Below, piece after piece: positions 28,701 through 40,629 of a stretch of 64,000 nucleotides of DNA; position 1 is the stretch's first letter; every line of letters begins with the position of its first letter. Made by a program: the position numbers and the translations under genes. Under the pieces are notes generated by a model, which was not told the DNA's origin, made no database searches, and was given only the letters and a program-made list of their open reading frames with translations. The DNA comes from Erpobdella octoculata (taxonomy: Eukaryota > Annelida > Clitellata > Hirudinida > Erpobdellidae). Location: positions 24,842,062 to 24,906,061 of the forward strand of contig OZ022244.1 of the NCBI GenBank assembly GCA_963978895.1, written 5' to 3'.

Positions 28701-31700
28701 ATTTAAAGTAAAAACATTTGATAGTAATCGCAACAAATAAGAATCAAACCACTGATGTAGCTACCGCTTCAAAAAATTTAAACAAAGCTGATAAAACCAG
28801 TAACATCAAAAAGAATTATATTGTGAATTTTATACAACTTTTAAACAAAATTATTTTCATAGTCTATAAAATAATTTATTTTAATTCAATTTTGATTTTT
28901 GTTAAACTAAATAACTTTTACTTTGGTTTTAGAACCCAGGAGAAGTTTTTGTGGTCATAAAATGCCAACCGGTTGGCAGCTTATTTTGCAAAATAGACAT
29001 AAACACCATCTCCTGACCACTCTCTTCAAATGCCTGAACTAATTTTCAATAAAATTAGTTCAGGCAATTAAATTTGATGCCGTATTTGAGGAATGTTTGT
29101 ATGTTTGTGTCTATACACAAACATACATTCATTTTTTTTATATAATAAATGTTAAAAAGTGATTATTTGTTTATTATTAAAATAAAAATTTAAATTGTTT
29201 TGTCAGAGTTTCGAGAAGATTTGTGAAGGCATGTAAGGTTGATGCAAAGAAAATCTGTTCATCGACGTTTGACCACTCGATCAACCAATCGGATGTCTTG
29301 TCTTGTTTGTACAGAAACAGAGATAAGATGGTCTTTGAATTGTTTTGTTTTTTTTTTTGATAATTTGATTGATATTTTAAATGAAATTCTGACTTATTTA
29401 GGAGATTAAAAGTGTAGAAACTTTAATAAATACAAATTATTTTTTTGCTTAGCTTCAAACAATCAATCAATTTCTTTATTTGTACAAAATAAAACAGTGG
29501 GTCGACATTTGAGTAACAAAAAAAAAAATAAATCCAGAGGCAAATTTATCCCACTCATGGATCACTTTTAACATAAAGTTGATCCCTACATAAAAGCAAG
29601 CATAATAATATTGTTAAAAAATCAATTAAAAATAAATAATCAAATGAAATTAAAGTAAATATATAAACATAAAAGATTTAAATAATTGCTTGAGCATTTG
29701 CTTGGTTTAGCATTTAGTTTGTAATTCAGAAATTTGTTAATTAATAAAGCACTGATTGATTTATGTCAAACAAATTAATTAAGTTTGGCATTGTTAGATG
29801 AACGGTTTAGATAACAATCAAATTAGTGAAAACATGTTAATTTTTCAATTTCCGTGACAACAGAATTCGGAAGAATGTCTCGACGAGCTGGAGAAAATGT
29901 TGATGGACCGAGCGAGGGCGGTCGATCTGCCTGCTGACGTTCAAGAATTCTGCATGGATGACCTCATCTCGTTTTGTTCTAAAGTATCCAATAGAGACGA
30001 GGTACCAATATTTGAGATGTTTGAGATTTTTTTAGTGCTTTTGTATAATATAATGAATTATTATTTTTATAATTTATTAAATTAGTAATTCATTTGATTA
30101 GTAATTTTGTTAGTTTGTTCAAGTTATATTTGTAAATATCAAATTTAATTACTCTTTGTATATTTAGTTATTACAAACTTTTATTTAAGTTACCATCTCT
30201 GTTTGTGTGTGTGTGGCTTTCTCTGTACGCAAATCTTGGAATTAAAATTTAACCAGCTTTTTGACTAGCTAGAAAGCTGAAACTTTCAGCATAGCTTTAT
30301 ATTGGATGACAATACATGATTCAATTAAAAAAATTTAATTTGAACATCTTTTGGATTTCTAAATCGAGTGTATTTGAAATTAAAGTTTGCGTTGAAAAAA
30401 CTCGTTTTTTCATTTACTAGTTCAATTATTATTACTATTTAAGTGTTTAATGCAATGATTGGTTATTAGAATCAGCTACCTTATGAAATCAAATAAATAA
30501 ATAAATATAAAACGGATTCATACAAATGAAGTGAATTGATCACACAATATGAATTTTACACTGAACAATTATAACCACAATAAACATTGCCAGCTTTATA
30601 TTAATTATTTATATTAAATATTTTACATTTAATTTCTAGTATTAGAATCTGAATAGTTAATTATCTGACTTCAGGAACTGTACTGTTTGGAAGAGCATTT
30701 TGATTCTCTATCGAAAAACTGCCAGAAGAAATTGTCAAAAGAAATTAGACAGGAAGAAGAAATACCTACATTGATGAGAATCTTTGTTGATTCCTGTGAA
30801 TCTTTTTGGAATGAAAAATGTAGTGTGAGTGTCACATGGTCATATTTTCAAGAATGCAGTTTGTGTCACGTCGTGTTATTTTCAAGAATGCAGTTTGTGT
30901 CACGTGGTCATATTTTCAAGAATGCAGTTTGTGTCACGTCGTGGTGTTATTTTACTTATTTTTAAAGAATTCATATTTTTATGAGTTCTTAAAATTAGTT
31001 AATGTATTTTATTTGTTTATATTGCTTTTACTTAAAAGTAGAAGAAATAACATTTCAAATTTGTTTTGTAAGCCAAATTTGTTCGCTGTTTGGATGTTTG
31101 AATGATGTGTGTGAGAGCGCACTGTTTGTTTTCAAGCCACATTTAATTATTATGAAGTCACATCTAATTGTGATAAAGTTACATCTAATTGTGATAAAGT
31201 TACATTTAATTGTGATAAAGTCACATTTAATTGTGATAAAGTTACATTTAATTGTGATAAAGTCACATTTAGTTGTGATAAAGTTACATTTAATTGTGAT
31301 AAAGTTACATTTAATTGTGATAAAGTTACATTTAGTTGTGAGGAGGAAGTCACATTTTATTGGGATGAAGTCATTATTAATTGTGATAAAGTCACATTTA
31401 ATTCTGATTAAACCATGTTTTCTTGTTATTTCAACAGAAAGAGGAGCACGATGGTGGGAGGAAAAAAACAACAGACGATGATGAAAGTGATGAGGCATTG
31501 ATGATGAACTGCTTGATCGAGCACAAGAACGATGCAGATATGCCGACCAAATGTAAGGCTGGAATCGAACACCATCAATTGGTATGGTAGTCACTTTTCG
31601 TTTATCTCTGAACTTTGTTTTTAATTTCTTTTATATCTGCAAGAATTAATATTCGATGTTTCTATTTTTTTATGATTTATTTTCTTTTGAAGATAACAAT

Positions 31701-34700
31701 GAAGAATGTAGATCTTTCAGTCAACTTCAGGCAGATTTGTAAGCCTGACATAACAAGGTTTTGTCCGAAAATACCAAAGAAGTAATTTTTAAATTTTAGT
31801 TTTTTTTTCTATCTACGTAGTATGCATTGCAATCTATACATATAGTGTCCATGGGATGTCTGTGGACGTTTTAACGTTTGGAAGATCATTATGAAATTTT
31901 CCCACTTCAAAAAAATTATAGTTTATTTAAACAACAATAAAATTTGAATAATTTAAGAAGTAAAAATTATCGAAAAATAATTTAAAGAAGCACATTGATA
32001 GTGACGCCAAAAACTTAAATATTCATAGTAACTATAAACATTTTTTGTTTACTATTCACTATTCACCGGGGTAATATTTTTACAATACGATGTTGCTATG
32101 AATTAAAAGAACGTTTTTAATTTTTTTATTACTTGTCACTTGTTTACTGAACAAGTTATGTTATTTATTCGTGTAAAGACTGACAGTTGTGAAATGTCTG
32201 AGTGAGCATGTTTTCAACGATTCAATGCAAGAGGCGGAACAAAGGATAGGAAAGAAATGCCGAAGACAGTTGAAATTTGAACTTTTACAACTCGTGAGTT
32301 TGTTAGACGATTTATACGACATTGCCATTAATTCAGTTTTAATTTTATTCAAAATAGAATTTAAATATTATATTATCAATCAGTGGTGAGCAACAATATA
32401 GATTTTTTTAGCTGGGAATATCTTCAAATTTATAACTGAAGATTTTAGCAATTATTTTTTCATTAATGGAATATCTTATCAGTTCATGCAATGATTTACA
32501 GAGAGAAAATATTGACCTCGATGATGAACTCAGCTCAGCTTGCAAGGAAGATAAAGAAAGATTGTGCCCAGGTGTTAAATCACGTGGTGGAGAGGTATGG
32601 CCGTGACATTGCGTCGTGACATTTTAAACATTTTACTTTGTTTTTTTATATAATTACATAATTTAATTTTTTATTATTAAGCATATAAGTTATAATTTGA
32701 TGATGTTTACAAAATTAGATTTTAAATTGTCATAAACAACTGCAACAGGTTATTGAATGCTTGAGAGATCATCAGAAAGAGTTGAATACAAAATGTAGGA
32801 CACTTCTTTTCAAGGGAGAGGTGAGCTAAGATAATAAGATGATGTCAATTTTTTTTTTCTATAAAGTTTTACTAATTGAAAGTCTATAATAATATTATGG
32901 GTTCGTTCTTGATGGTATTATACGCCATGGATATTTAATATTTTTTGCATATCTGGAGATCTCATTTCTTAATTGTAAAACCTATGATAGTTGTTAATAA
33001 TTTAAGATGATGTTTAATTTAATTATAACATTTTATAATTACTTTAAATATTCTTACGAAAAGGTTAAAGAAGCAGTTGATGTCTCAATTGATTATATGC
33101 TAATGACAAAGTGTAAAAAGATGATTAAAGTACGTAACGACTTCTTTATATATAATTTTTTGTTTGAATTATTGAATTAATAATTTTATTAAATATACAT
33201 TATTGCCACGACTCCTGCGAACTTGGAGTTTAACGTTTCTTGATTTTTACCGAGCTTCATATCTGGAAAGCTTGTAGCTCTGTGCGCAAAAATATAAAAA
33301 ATTTACGACATAAGATGGAAACAATGCCAGATTGCCGACCATGTTGCTTGTGTGATCAATTTGAAAAGGACTTCAAAGTTGTTGAGGATCTTTACTTTTA
33401 ATAGAAAACATATAACTACCTAAGCTAGGTATGAAAAATTTAAAAGCTTGCTGCAAAGAAATTCTCCATTAAAAAAAAGAAAGCGTTGTGTTGCTAGACT
33501 AAATAGTTTGATGATATTCATAGGAGATTGCCTTTAAAATAACTTATCTATAAAACTAATTTATTCTCTTTTAATATGCTAACAAGATAACAATTATATA
33601 AATATTTTTTTTCTAAATGAGTGTTTATGTTAGTCTTTAATTCCAATTAAACAAAATTTTCATGTGCTTACGTACAAAGTTGTATCTGGAGTTATGAGAA
33701 TTCAATTTCAGCAATTTTTCTTCAGACCCATCTATTGCCTAATTATTATTAAATATTATTGTATAATAATATATATGAATATATAATATATATATTAATA
33801 TATATATATAATTAATCGAGAAAGTATAATTTGTTGTTTGAATGATCAGTTGTATTGCATGGATGATGACAACCACTCGCCGGAAAAGATATTCGAATGT
33901 TTGAAAGAAAAAAGACACCAGGATGAATTTGATGAAAAATGCAATTCAGTCATTCTGAACAGGATGAGACTCAGAGCCAGTGGTTGGTGTTTGTTTTGTT
34001 GTTTGAAATTTAGACGCACTTTTTTGATGCATTGCTATATTTTTGAAGATATCGAAGCAAACAATAAAAATTTTTATCATCAATTCATGCAGACATTCGA
34101 TTGAATCCTGTGCTCATGAAGAACTGTAAAAAAGACATAGAAAAGAACTGTTTGAAGCAGATGAAGTTAACCACGAACAGCGTAACTGAGGTCGAAGGTG
34201 TCGTCATACAGTGTCTCAGGAATGTTTTTGCTCACAAGATTGATGGAGTCAGTGTTTTTTTTTCTTCATGTATCAAGTGCTTTGTTTTTCTTCTACGGTA
34301 AAAGTCCTCTAAAGAGACGCCTTCAAGAGCGGAGGTTAAGAGTAGCGGAAACTTTTTTGGAACAGAATTTCTTAAATTATCTGTCTCTGAGCAGCAGAAG
34401 CAAACACTTTAGCTCTTCACGAGGCTGTTCTGTCCGCTCTTCAGGAATTTTACCGTGTATATTTATTTATAAGTTGTAGGAGTTTTATCACTTTTATTAA
34501 CTTGGTGTTTATATAATTATGGTTTTTTTTACACGAACAAATAGTTACACTAATAAATTTAATAAATGATTTATTTTACTTCTGTGTTGATTATTTTTAT
34601 TTTATTGTTTCTTTTATAGCTTAAGATGAGTGCATCTTGTGAAGCTCACATTACTGAACTTGTGAAGGATTCAGCTCTTGATTATCTACAAGATGCTGCC

Positions 34701-36109
34701 CTTGTTCATGCGTGTGGAACTGTGGTAGGTAGTCTGTTTCATTTCCATGCTTCTAACCGGTAGTTAAGAGCCATTAAAATAACAGATTTGTGTCTATGAG
34801 TAATAATTTGTCGATTTTTAGATCCAGAACAACTGTGCCAAGGAAGTTGAAAGGCACAGAATGAGTGAGGATGGTTCTGAAGTTGAAGAATGTTTGAAGA
34901 AAATTTTGTTAGAAAAGGAAGAAATACGAGATGCCAATACCTTGTGTTTGACTGTTGGTTTTTGTTTACTTCTAGCTAATAATGTGTTAGCTAATTAGTA
35001 CATACGCATACACATTAGGGAGTGACAGAAGCAGAAATCATCTCTTAACCTCATTAGATTTTCTTGTCAAATTCCCATCATGCTTGTTCTCACTTTCACC
35101 CTTCCCATTATGTTTCGCCATACATCACCACTCACTCCCTAGTTTTAAACATGGTTGATTCGATTTTATCGTTTCTCGAAATAAGCTAACCAATCGCTGG
35201 TGTCATTCGTAGTTAATAAACAGCCGGCCAATCAGGTAATAAAAATATATGTTAGCAAGAAATAGATCAGTGGACAAACTCAATAATAAACTAAACATTC
35301 TTTATCAAATGTTTATTTCGTTGCATAAACACCAACCAGGAAGTTGTAAGGAGAATGTCAGAGAACAAGATTGATATTCAGATCGACCCGGTTTTGCATC
35401 GACAGTGTTCCAACGACGTGAAGACGATTTGTGGTCACCTTAATAGGGGAGAGGGAAGAGGTTGTTTATAAATTTCAGTTCTCTCTTTTTATGTTGTTTT
35501 TTTTTTAAAGAAATGTTATAACTACGTTGTAGTTGTTTGAAATTATGCCATTATTATTTGATCACTAGTCAAGAATTGTGGCAATTAATTAGTGACTCTT
35601 GCAGCGCCACCTAACAACGTGACGTGAATGTTCAACATGCATGCATGTGTCGGAAATTATGTATGTTGATTGTTTTATATGTTTTGATTGCAGTAATCTC
35701 GTGTCTGATGTCTGCAATGCCGGACAGCAGCATCCACATGAGCGAGGGATGTCGAAAGGCTTTAAGAGATCGGTGGGAGCTCTGGAATCTCGCTGTCAAG
35801 GTTAGTCAGTTCTACGTCTTGTGAAAGTGATAGCAACTGTGCGGGTTTTAAGTATTCTCATTAAATGCAAATATTTATCTTAATTTCTTAAAATTCTAAC
35901 CAGGTGTGTCGGGTCATCATCTGTTTTGTTTCGTTTTCCAGGTAGCTCCTCCGGAAAACATCGGTGATCTGTACTCTCACATCCAGTCGTCATCTGCCAG
36001 GACGTACTTTCAGATAATATTCTTCCTGATGGTTTGCATCATATTCTTCGGGGGGCTCTTCTGCGGCCGAGTAACCAAGAGGATTACAAGAGAAATGAAG
36101 AGGCGATGA
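23801..36109 (+). CDS. GLG1: Golgi apparatus protein 1 (cysteine-rich FGF receptor / MG-160), 25 exons
   Basis: Exons: 23801-24004, 24217-24249, 24401-24493, 24985-25206, 26635-26877, 26985-27168, 27405-27625, 27980-28101, 28326-28430, 29207-29330, 29864-30001, 30675-30824, 31438-31581, 31693-31781, 32179-32293, 32502-32594, 32749-32820, 33064-33129, 33850-33982, 34093-34247, 34620-34724, 34822-34953, 35340-35460, 35694-35800, 35942-36109. Every junction is in phase; 1112 residues, near the roughly 1200 of human. A signal peptide (residues about 10-30) is followed by the long luminal array of cysteine-rich GLG1 repeats (for example DCKDEINQYC, ACREDRYHIC, CKEDKERLC). One membrane helix then precedes the short basic tail FCGRVTKRITREMKRR, nearly the vertebrate tail. 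The family is a type I Golgi protein that binds FGFs and E-selectin. In exon 15 the acceptor used is the AAAG before ACTGAC; the CAG seven bases on breaks frame. Confidence 0.95.
24540..24720. repeat. Imperfect tandem duplication in GLG1 intron 3
   Basis: A phrase including GAGTTGTTAAGTCACCATT occurs twice about 128 bp apart, separated by TTATAA-rich sequence. Confidence 0.7.
25438..25890 (+). mobile_element. Non-LTR retroelement 3' end in GLG1 intron 4
   Basis: It starts CCGGGGGCACCCGGCGTTGC. Repeated 'cgctttcccg' phrases and a TA microsatellite follow. The tail reads 'aaaatttcattacgatcgga' and then ATACATACATACAAACATTC, typical of RTE-like retroelement or SINE tails in invertebrates. The same tail lies inverted at 62845-62945. 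The class assignment is inferred. Confidence 0.55.
30825..30950. repeat. Three 35-38 bp direct repeats at the start of GLG1 intron 12
   Basis: The unit contains TTTTCAAGAATGCAGTTTGT. The array begins at the splice donor of exon 12 (30675-30824), so the first unit partly overlaps the donor region. Confidence 0.8.
31138..31412. repeat. 21-bp minisatellite in GLG1 intron 12
   Basis: About 13 copies of a 21-bp unit with core ACATTTAATTGTGATAAAG, ending 25 bp before the exon 13 acceptor at 31438. Because 21 is a multiple of three, frames stay open on both strands; these are not genes. Confidence 0.92.
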
Positions 36110-37216
36110 TGATGATGATGATGATCTGTGCAAACTGTCTTATTAATACCTTGTGACATCGTTGGTGTTGTCTCCATTGAATTGTTTCTCTTATTACATG
36201 CTAATCCAATACACAGTGCAGTTGATGTAGTGTTTTTTTTTCAATGACTCGTGCCTTATATATACAGTGTAATCTCGTTTTATCGAATGCTCTGCTTTAA
36301 AATATCAGCGTTTTGATACATCCGAGGCTATTTTGTGACTGATTGATGAACTTCAATGCAAGTGGAATGTTGGCATAAGCGAGTTTGATATAACGAGATT
36401 ATACTGTATATATACATATATAATTTGTGCAGTATTTGAAAAACAATCAGTTTATCTTGTGCAGAAGTATGACAGTAGGAATTCATTATATCTATCGCTA
36501 TGTTTTAACAGTGTGTTCTGTGATTGCATTGAGTTCTACTTGTGTTTTAAAAGTCATATCGATAAGTGTTATTGAATTGAATGCGTCATCATATTTCTCG
36601 TTAGAAAATTCTCATTACTAAACCGTCTTGTTGTTCTTTCACGTACTGCGTCCAACCGAGAGTTGATGCTCCCGATTAATCCTGGTTGAACGTTCTTCTA
36701 TTTGTTTTATTTTTGTTTTTTTTTAAATGAATTATTGTTGCAAAACCAAGTCGTATTTTAGTTAGTGAATATTTCTTAGCAAATGATATTAGTTATCTAG
36801 GTGTACAAGTAGGAAGGAAAGTGGTCGCCAGGTGGCACTTCTTGCTAACTCACTGTGGGTTTTTTACTGAAGGCAAAAGGGAAATGTTTTACACTTTACT
36901 AGAAGCCAAATCTCTAACTGTGGTGGACCCTCAGTCAACGGGAGGCCCAGGGCGTAATCTCAACCAACACCCCACCCCTCGACGCGACTGAATGTCTCAA
37001 GCTCTAAAGAAAGTGGTCTGATTGCAGCATTAAACTTATTGGGCGAAACAGCTAGTGTAGAGCAGAAAATAGAAATTAGTGATTCCACAATGCATCTTTT
37101 TTTGACAAAGTAAAAACGTGGCGTTAATCGTTAGATTTCTAGGCCACGAAGAAAGATCTTTTGTAGAGGCAGCCATTTATAGGCGCCTACCCCTTTAGCA
37201 ATGCGAGTGAACTCCT
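36110..37216. other. GLG1 3' UTR and intergenic sequence
   Basis: A GAT run follows the GLG1 stop. Apart from the MITE annotated separately, no gene was recognised. Confidence 0.5.
36265..36406. mobile_element. 142-bp pogo/Tigger-like MITE
   Basis: The termini CAGTGTAATCTCGTT / AACGAGATTATACTG are inverted and flanked by TA on both sides (36263-36264 and 36407-36408). Ends of the type CAGT...CTCGTTATA are typical of pogo-superfamily MITEs. It sits in the likely GLG1 3' UTR. Confidence 0.75.
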
Positions 37217-37316
37217 GGCTTAAGGGAGTTACGCTGGTTACGCTGGTGAGGCTCGAACTGCCGACCTAACGATCGACAGGCGAGCGCTCTACCACCAGCG
37301 CCTCTTTCTCCAGCGT
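37217..37316 (-). mobile_element. tRNA-derived SINE head
   Basis: On the minus strand, from about 37306, an A-box-like GGTGGTAGAGCGCTCGCC is followed by a B-box-like GCAGTTCGAGCC. The spacing is tRNA-like but the D-arm and anticodon arm do not fold properly, so it is a tRNA-derived SINE rather than a tRNA gene. Two short GTTACGCTGG repeats follow the B box. Confidence 0.55.
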
Positions 37317-37383
37317 TTACACAGACATTTCCGGGATGATGCAGCTCAATGGCGGTAATCTTCAGAAACTTCGAGTTCCAGTC

Positions 37384-39003
37384 CAGCCCCGCAACTACGG
37401 GGGGGCAAAGCCCCCCCTATAAGATATTTCGCCCCCCCTGGAAAATTTTAGGATATGTAGTTTTTTGAAATTTATAAACCTGTTAACCGTTACACAAGTA
37501 AATAGCTGGATAAAACAGCGTATTTCGCCCCCCCCAATTCTAAGATATGTACTTACTTTTTCGAACTTTATAAACCTGTTAACCGTTATACAAGCTCATA
37601 ACTGGATAAAGCAGCGGATTTCGTCCCCCCCCCACCCAAATTCAAGATATGTAACTATTTTTTCGAACCTGTATACAAGTTCATAGCTCGATAATAAGGC
37701 AGCGGATTTCGCCCCCCCCCCCTGAAAAATTCTAAGACATGTACTTTTTTGAACTTTATAAACCTATTATGTAGCTGGATAAAACAGCGTATTCCCCCCA
37801 TTCTAAGATATGTACCTACTTTTTCGAACTTTATAAGCCTGTAAACTGTTATAAAAGTTCATAACTGGATAAGGCAGCGGATTTCGCTCCCCCCCAAATT
37901 CTATGATATGTACCTACTTTTTCAAACCTTTTAACCATTATACAAGTTTATAACTGGATAAGGCAGTAGATTTCGCCCCCCCCCCCCCCAATTTTAAGAT
38001 ACGTACCTATTTTTTCGAACCTGTATACGAGTTCATAGCTCGATAAGACAGCGAATTTCGCCCCCCCTCCCCTGAAAAATTCTAAGACATGTACTTTTTT
38101 TAACTTTATAAACCTGTTATGTAGTGTTTAGCTAGATAAGGCAGCGTATTTCGCCCTCCCCCTTTACTGAAAAATTCTAAGTTAAGTACCTTTTTGAACT
38201 TTATAAGCCTGTAAACCGTTATTCTGGTACATAGCTGGCTAAAGCAGCGTATTCAAGAATAGTCACAAAATTGGGAATGTTGGGTATCTAACTACACACC
38301 TGCAATAAAGTGTATTTTGTATCCAATGCGGTTAACTTATTAACGCATCACCGCAAACATCTCAGCAAAACCTTGGGATGCAACTTTTTCTCACGGCCCA
38401 CTTATATTTGAAAAAAATTTAAAACTTTTTAAAGCCTTTCTTTAATTTTTCCTCCAAAAAACTGATGACCGGGGGGTTAGTCGGAGCTGCTTTTTCAAAA
38501 TATTTTCAAAGCCAGTTTTTTATTTTTTCTGTATAAAAACTGATAGCTGATGACCGGGGGGAGGGGGCTATCAGGAAGTAGTTTATCCATACATGTTAAA
38601 CCACTTCAGGGGGCCCACTAGTTGGCCTATCCAATCTCAAAAACCTAAAATATCAGAATAGACACTTGAAGTGTACCTATATAAAATTACAGATTGTGTT
38701 TAAATTATAAAACAAAACAGAAAATTAATTCTGTAATGCAAAGATTTATGAAAAATATTGATTATATTTATTTATTGCACTTTTTGTCATTTTATTTTTA
38801 TAAACTATTCCAGCCAATCCAAAATGAAGTCATAAAAATAATAAACAATATGGGTGTTGCTGATGCACCTTGGTTTTACATATAATATTTACATTGTCTT
38901 TTCAACTCCCGATATAATTTTAGTGGTTTGTTGGCCATTTTCATTTCGCCCCCCTTTAGAGATAGCTAGCCCCCCCAGAGCATGACGTCTAGTTGCGGGG
39001 CTG
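37384..39003. mobile_element. hAT-type element with internal minisatellite
   Basis: The termini CAGCCCCGCAACTA / TAGTTGCGGGGCTG are perfect inverted copies, and an exact 8-bp duplication, TTCCAGTC, flanks the element (37376-37383 and 39004-39011). From about 37430 to 38250 it holds an imperfect roughly 100-bp tandem repeat carrying C-runs and a 'ggataaaacagcg' phrase. No transposase. A 'ctgatgaccgg' stretch (38460 and 38545) links it to the fragment at 1-217. Confidence 0.88.
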
Positions 39004-39141
39004 TTCCAGTCGTGTTTATTGTTTATCTAAACAAACTCACTCAGTTTATGATGTTACTCTTTTGAAATAAGCACCGAACCAACCTTGTATAATTATAGTT
39101 TTCTGCAATACGGTCAACCTCGGTAATTAAATGATGTCAAG

Positions 39142-39465
39142 TATGGACGTCATTTCAGCAAAACCTTGGGGGGGGGGGGTGTTGAAGGGACCACACGTTA
39201 AATTTGTTGTCATAATGCTAAACATTTCCTGCCAAAAAGCTAAAGAACGGGGGAATAGTGGGAGGTAGGCACTTTTCTAGGAAATTTTCTAAGAACTTCT
39301 ACGACTTCTCCTGTCAAATTTGTTGATGATTATGAAAGGTAGTGGGAGGTGGGCCGTAACCAACAATTTTAAAGTGTGGGAGCCCTTATTTTTTTTCTGT
39401 GTATATTAAGTTACTCGTATCAGCATTGGCCCTACCTTTTTCCCTCCCCCGAAATGACGTCTTTG
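39142..39465. mobile_element. hAT-type MITE
   Basis: Inverted ends with core GGACGTCATTTC / GAAATGACGTC, mutated from the family's CAGGGACGTCA. An exact 8-bp duplication, ATGTCAAG, flanks it (39134-39141 and 39466-39473). A G-run lies near the left end. Confidence 0.8.
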
Positions 39466-39696
39466 ATGTCAAGTAGTGCCCCCCCCCCCACAATCGCCAT
39501 CCCAGCTGTTTTGATGGCAAATTTGTTGCGACAGTTAATCAGGAATTACCGTTGAAGTTGAACGAGTTGATTGGAAACGTCGTAAAATTGAGGTCATTTA
39601 TAATGTTTTTATCTTAAGTCACTTTCTTGTATGTTTGTTTGTCTGTCCGCGAAATTTTGCAATAAAATTTTAGACCATTTTCTGACAAGTTACAGC

Positions 39697-40072
39697 CAGG
39701 GACGTCAATTGGGAAGAACAGGGGGCCATTGCCTCCCCTGCTTTTGAGTGGGCTCCCTGAAGTAGTTTTGGGCCCCCAAAAGATATAAATTGTGCTCCAA
39801 AAATGGGCTGAGAAAGATGAGATGTTTGAGCGGGCCTTTTGTAAAAGTTGACGGACTCCCTAAGACGGTAAAGTGGGCCCCCTGTGAGATGTGCGAGCAA
39901 AAATAAAAATAGTTTCGATTTTTTTTGGAAAAGTAGCTCCGACTACGCTCCCCCGGTCATCAGGTTTTTTAGGGAAAAAAATGAAAAGAGGGTTTTGAAA
40001 AAGTTAGATTTTTTTAATTAGTAGGCCTCGGAACAAGTTGCCCCCTCAGGATTTGCTAAAATGACGTCCCTG
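39697..40072. mobile_element. hAT-type MITE (CAGGGACGTCA family)
   Basis: 376 bp with inverted ends CAGGGACGTCA / TGACGTCCCTG. The flanking octamers GTTACAGC and TTTAAAGC agree at six of eight positions, so the duplication has decayed. Truncated copies of the same family lie at 43284 and at 63271-63471. Confidence 0.8.
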
Positions 40073-40611
40073 TTTAAAGCTCTGAAAATTTTTATAGAGC
40101 TCTAAACTCGATGACAATGCAATATTCTACTACTTTAATAATGATTTGAAGAGTTTCTTAAATGTTTTCAGCAAAATAAAATAAAAAATGTCAATTAGTT
40201 CCGAAATCCTCGAAAAAACGTCGCTGCAAACGCTAAAAAACGTTGTAAAACGAAGATTGTTAAGCTTCACAATAAATTAATTTTTTCAATAAAACGTTTT
40301 TCTTTTTTGTTCAGCGTGAATTTAATTTGAAGTATAAAAACCTGCGTGAAACTTATAAAAGCATATAAACAAACTTAATTGTTAACTAATATCGTACGAA
40401 AAGGTGATTCGACCTTGTACAATTACCTTGTAAAATAGAAAACTGGCTATTCTCTAACAACAATTCTCATTGCAGACGACTTGGTCGTTATTTCAGTTTC
40501 GCTTTGAAGAATAAAGTAATAGCTTAAAATTAGCTTGTGGAAAATTGCTTTAATCGGGATAACTATACATTCATTCCATCTTTCTATCATTATGTCGCAA
40601 TTGCTTCATAG

Positions 40612-40618
40612 TATAAAT
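40612..40618 (+). promoter_or_regulatory. TATA-box-like TATAAAT upstream of the SH2-kinase gene
   Basis: TATAAAT lies only 12 bp before the first ATG (40630). A start site about 30 bp downstream would make the second in-frame ATG, at 40675, the more likely initiator. The rest of 40073-40629 shows no feature. Confidence 0.4.
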
Positions 40619-40629
40619 ACCAACCGAAG

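Noticed and set aside
31002..31594. Frames of 159 and 179 codons through GLG1 intron 12
   Set aside because: They are the 21-bp minisatellite read in frame, plus exon 13 on the wrong strand.
32191..32193. CAG acceptor close to GLG1 exon 15
   Set aside because: Using the CAG just before TTGTGAAATG breaks the frame; the AAAG acceptor at 32178 keeps phase and restores the family sequence.
35015..35147. Possible MITE with TAGGGAGTGA inverted ends
   Set aside because: Only about 10 bp of inverted match and no target duplication found; too weak to list.
37217..37316. Possible tRNA gene
   Set aside because: Promoter boxes are present but the D-arm and anticodon arm do not form and the total is too short; a SINE head fits better.
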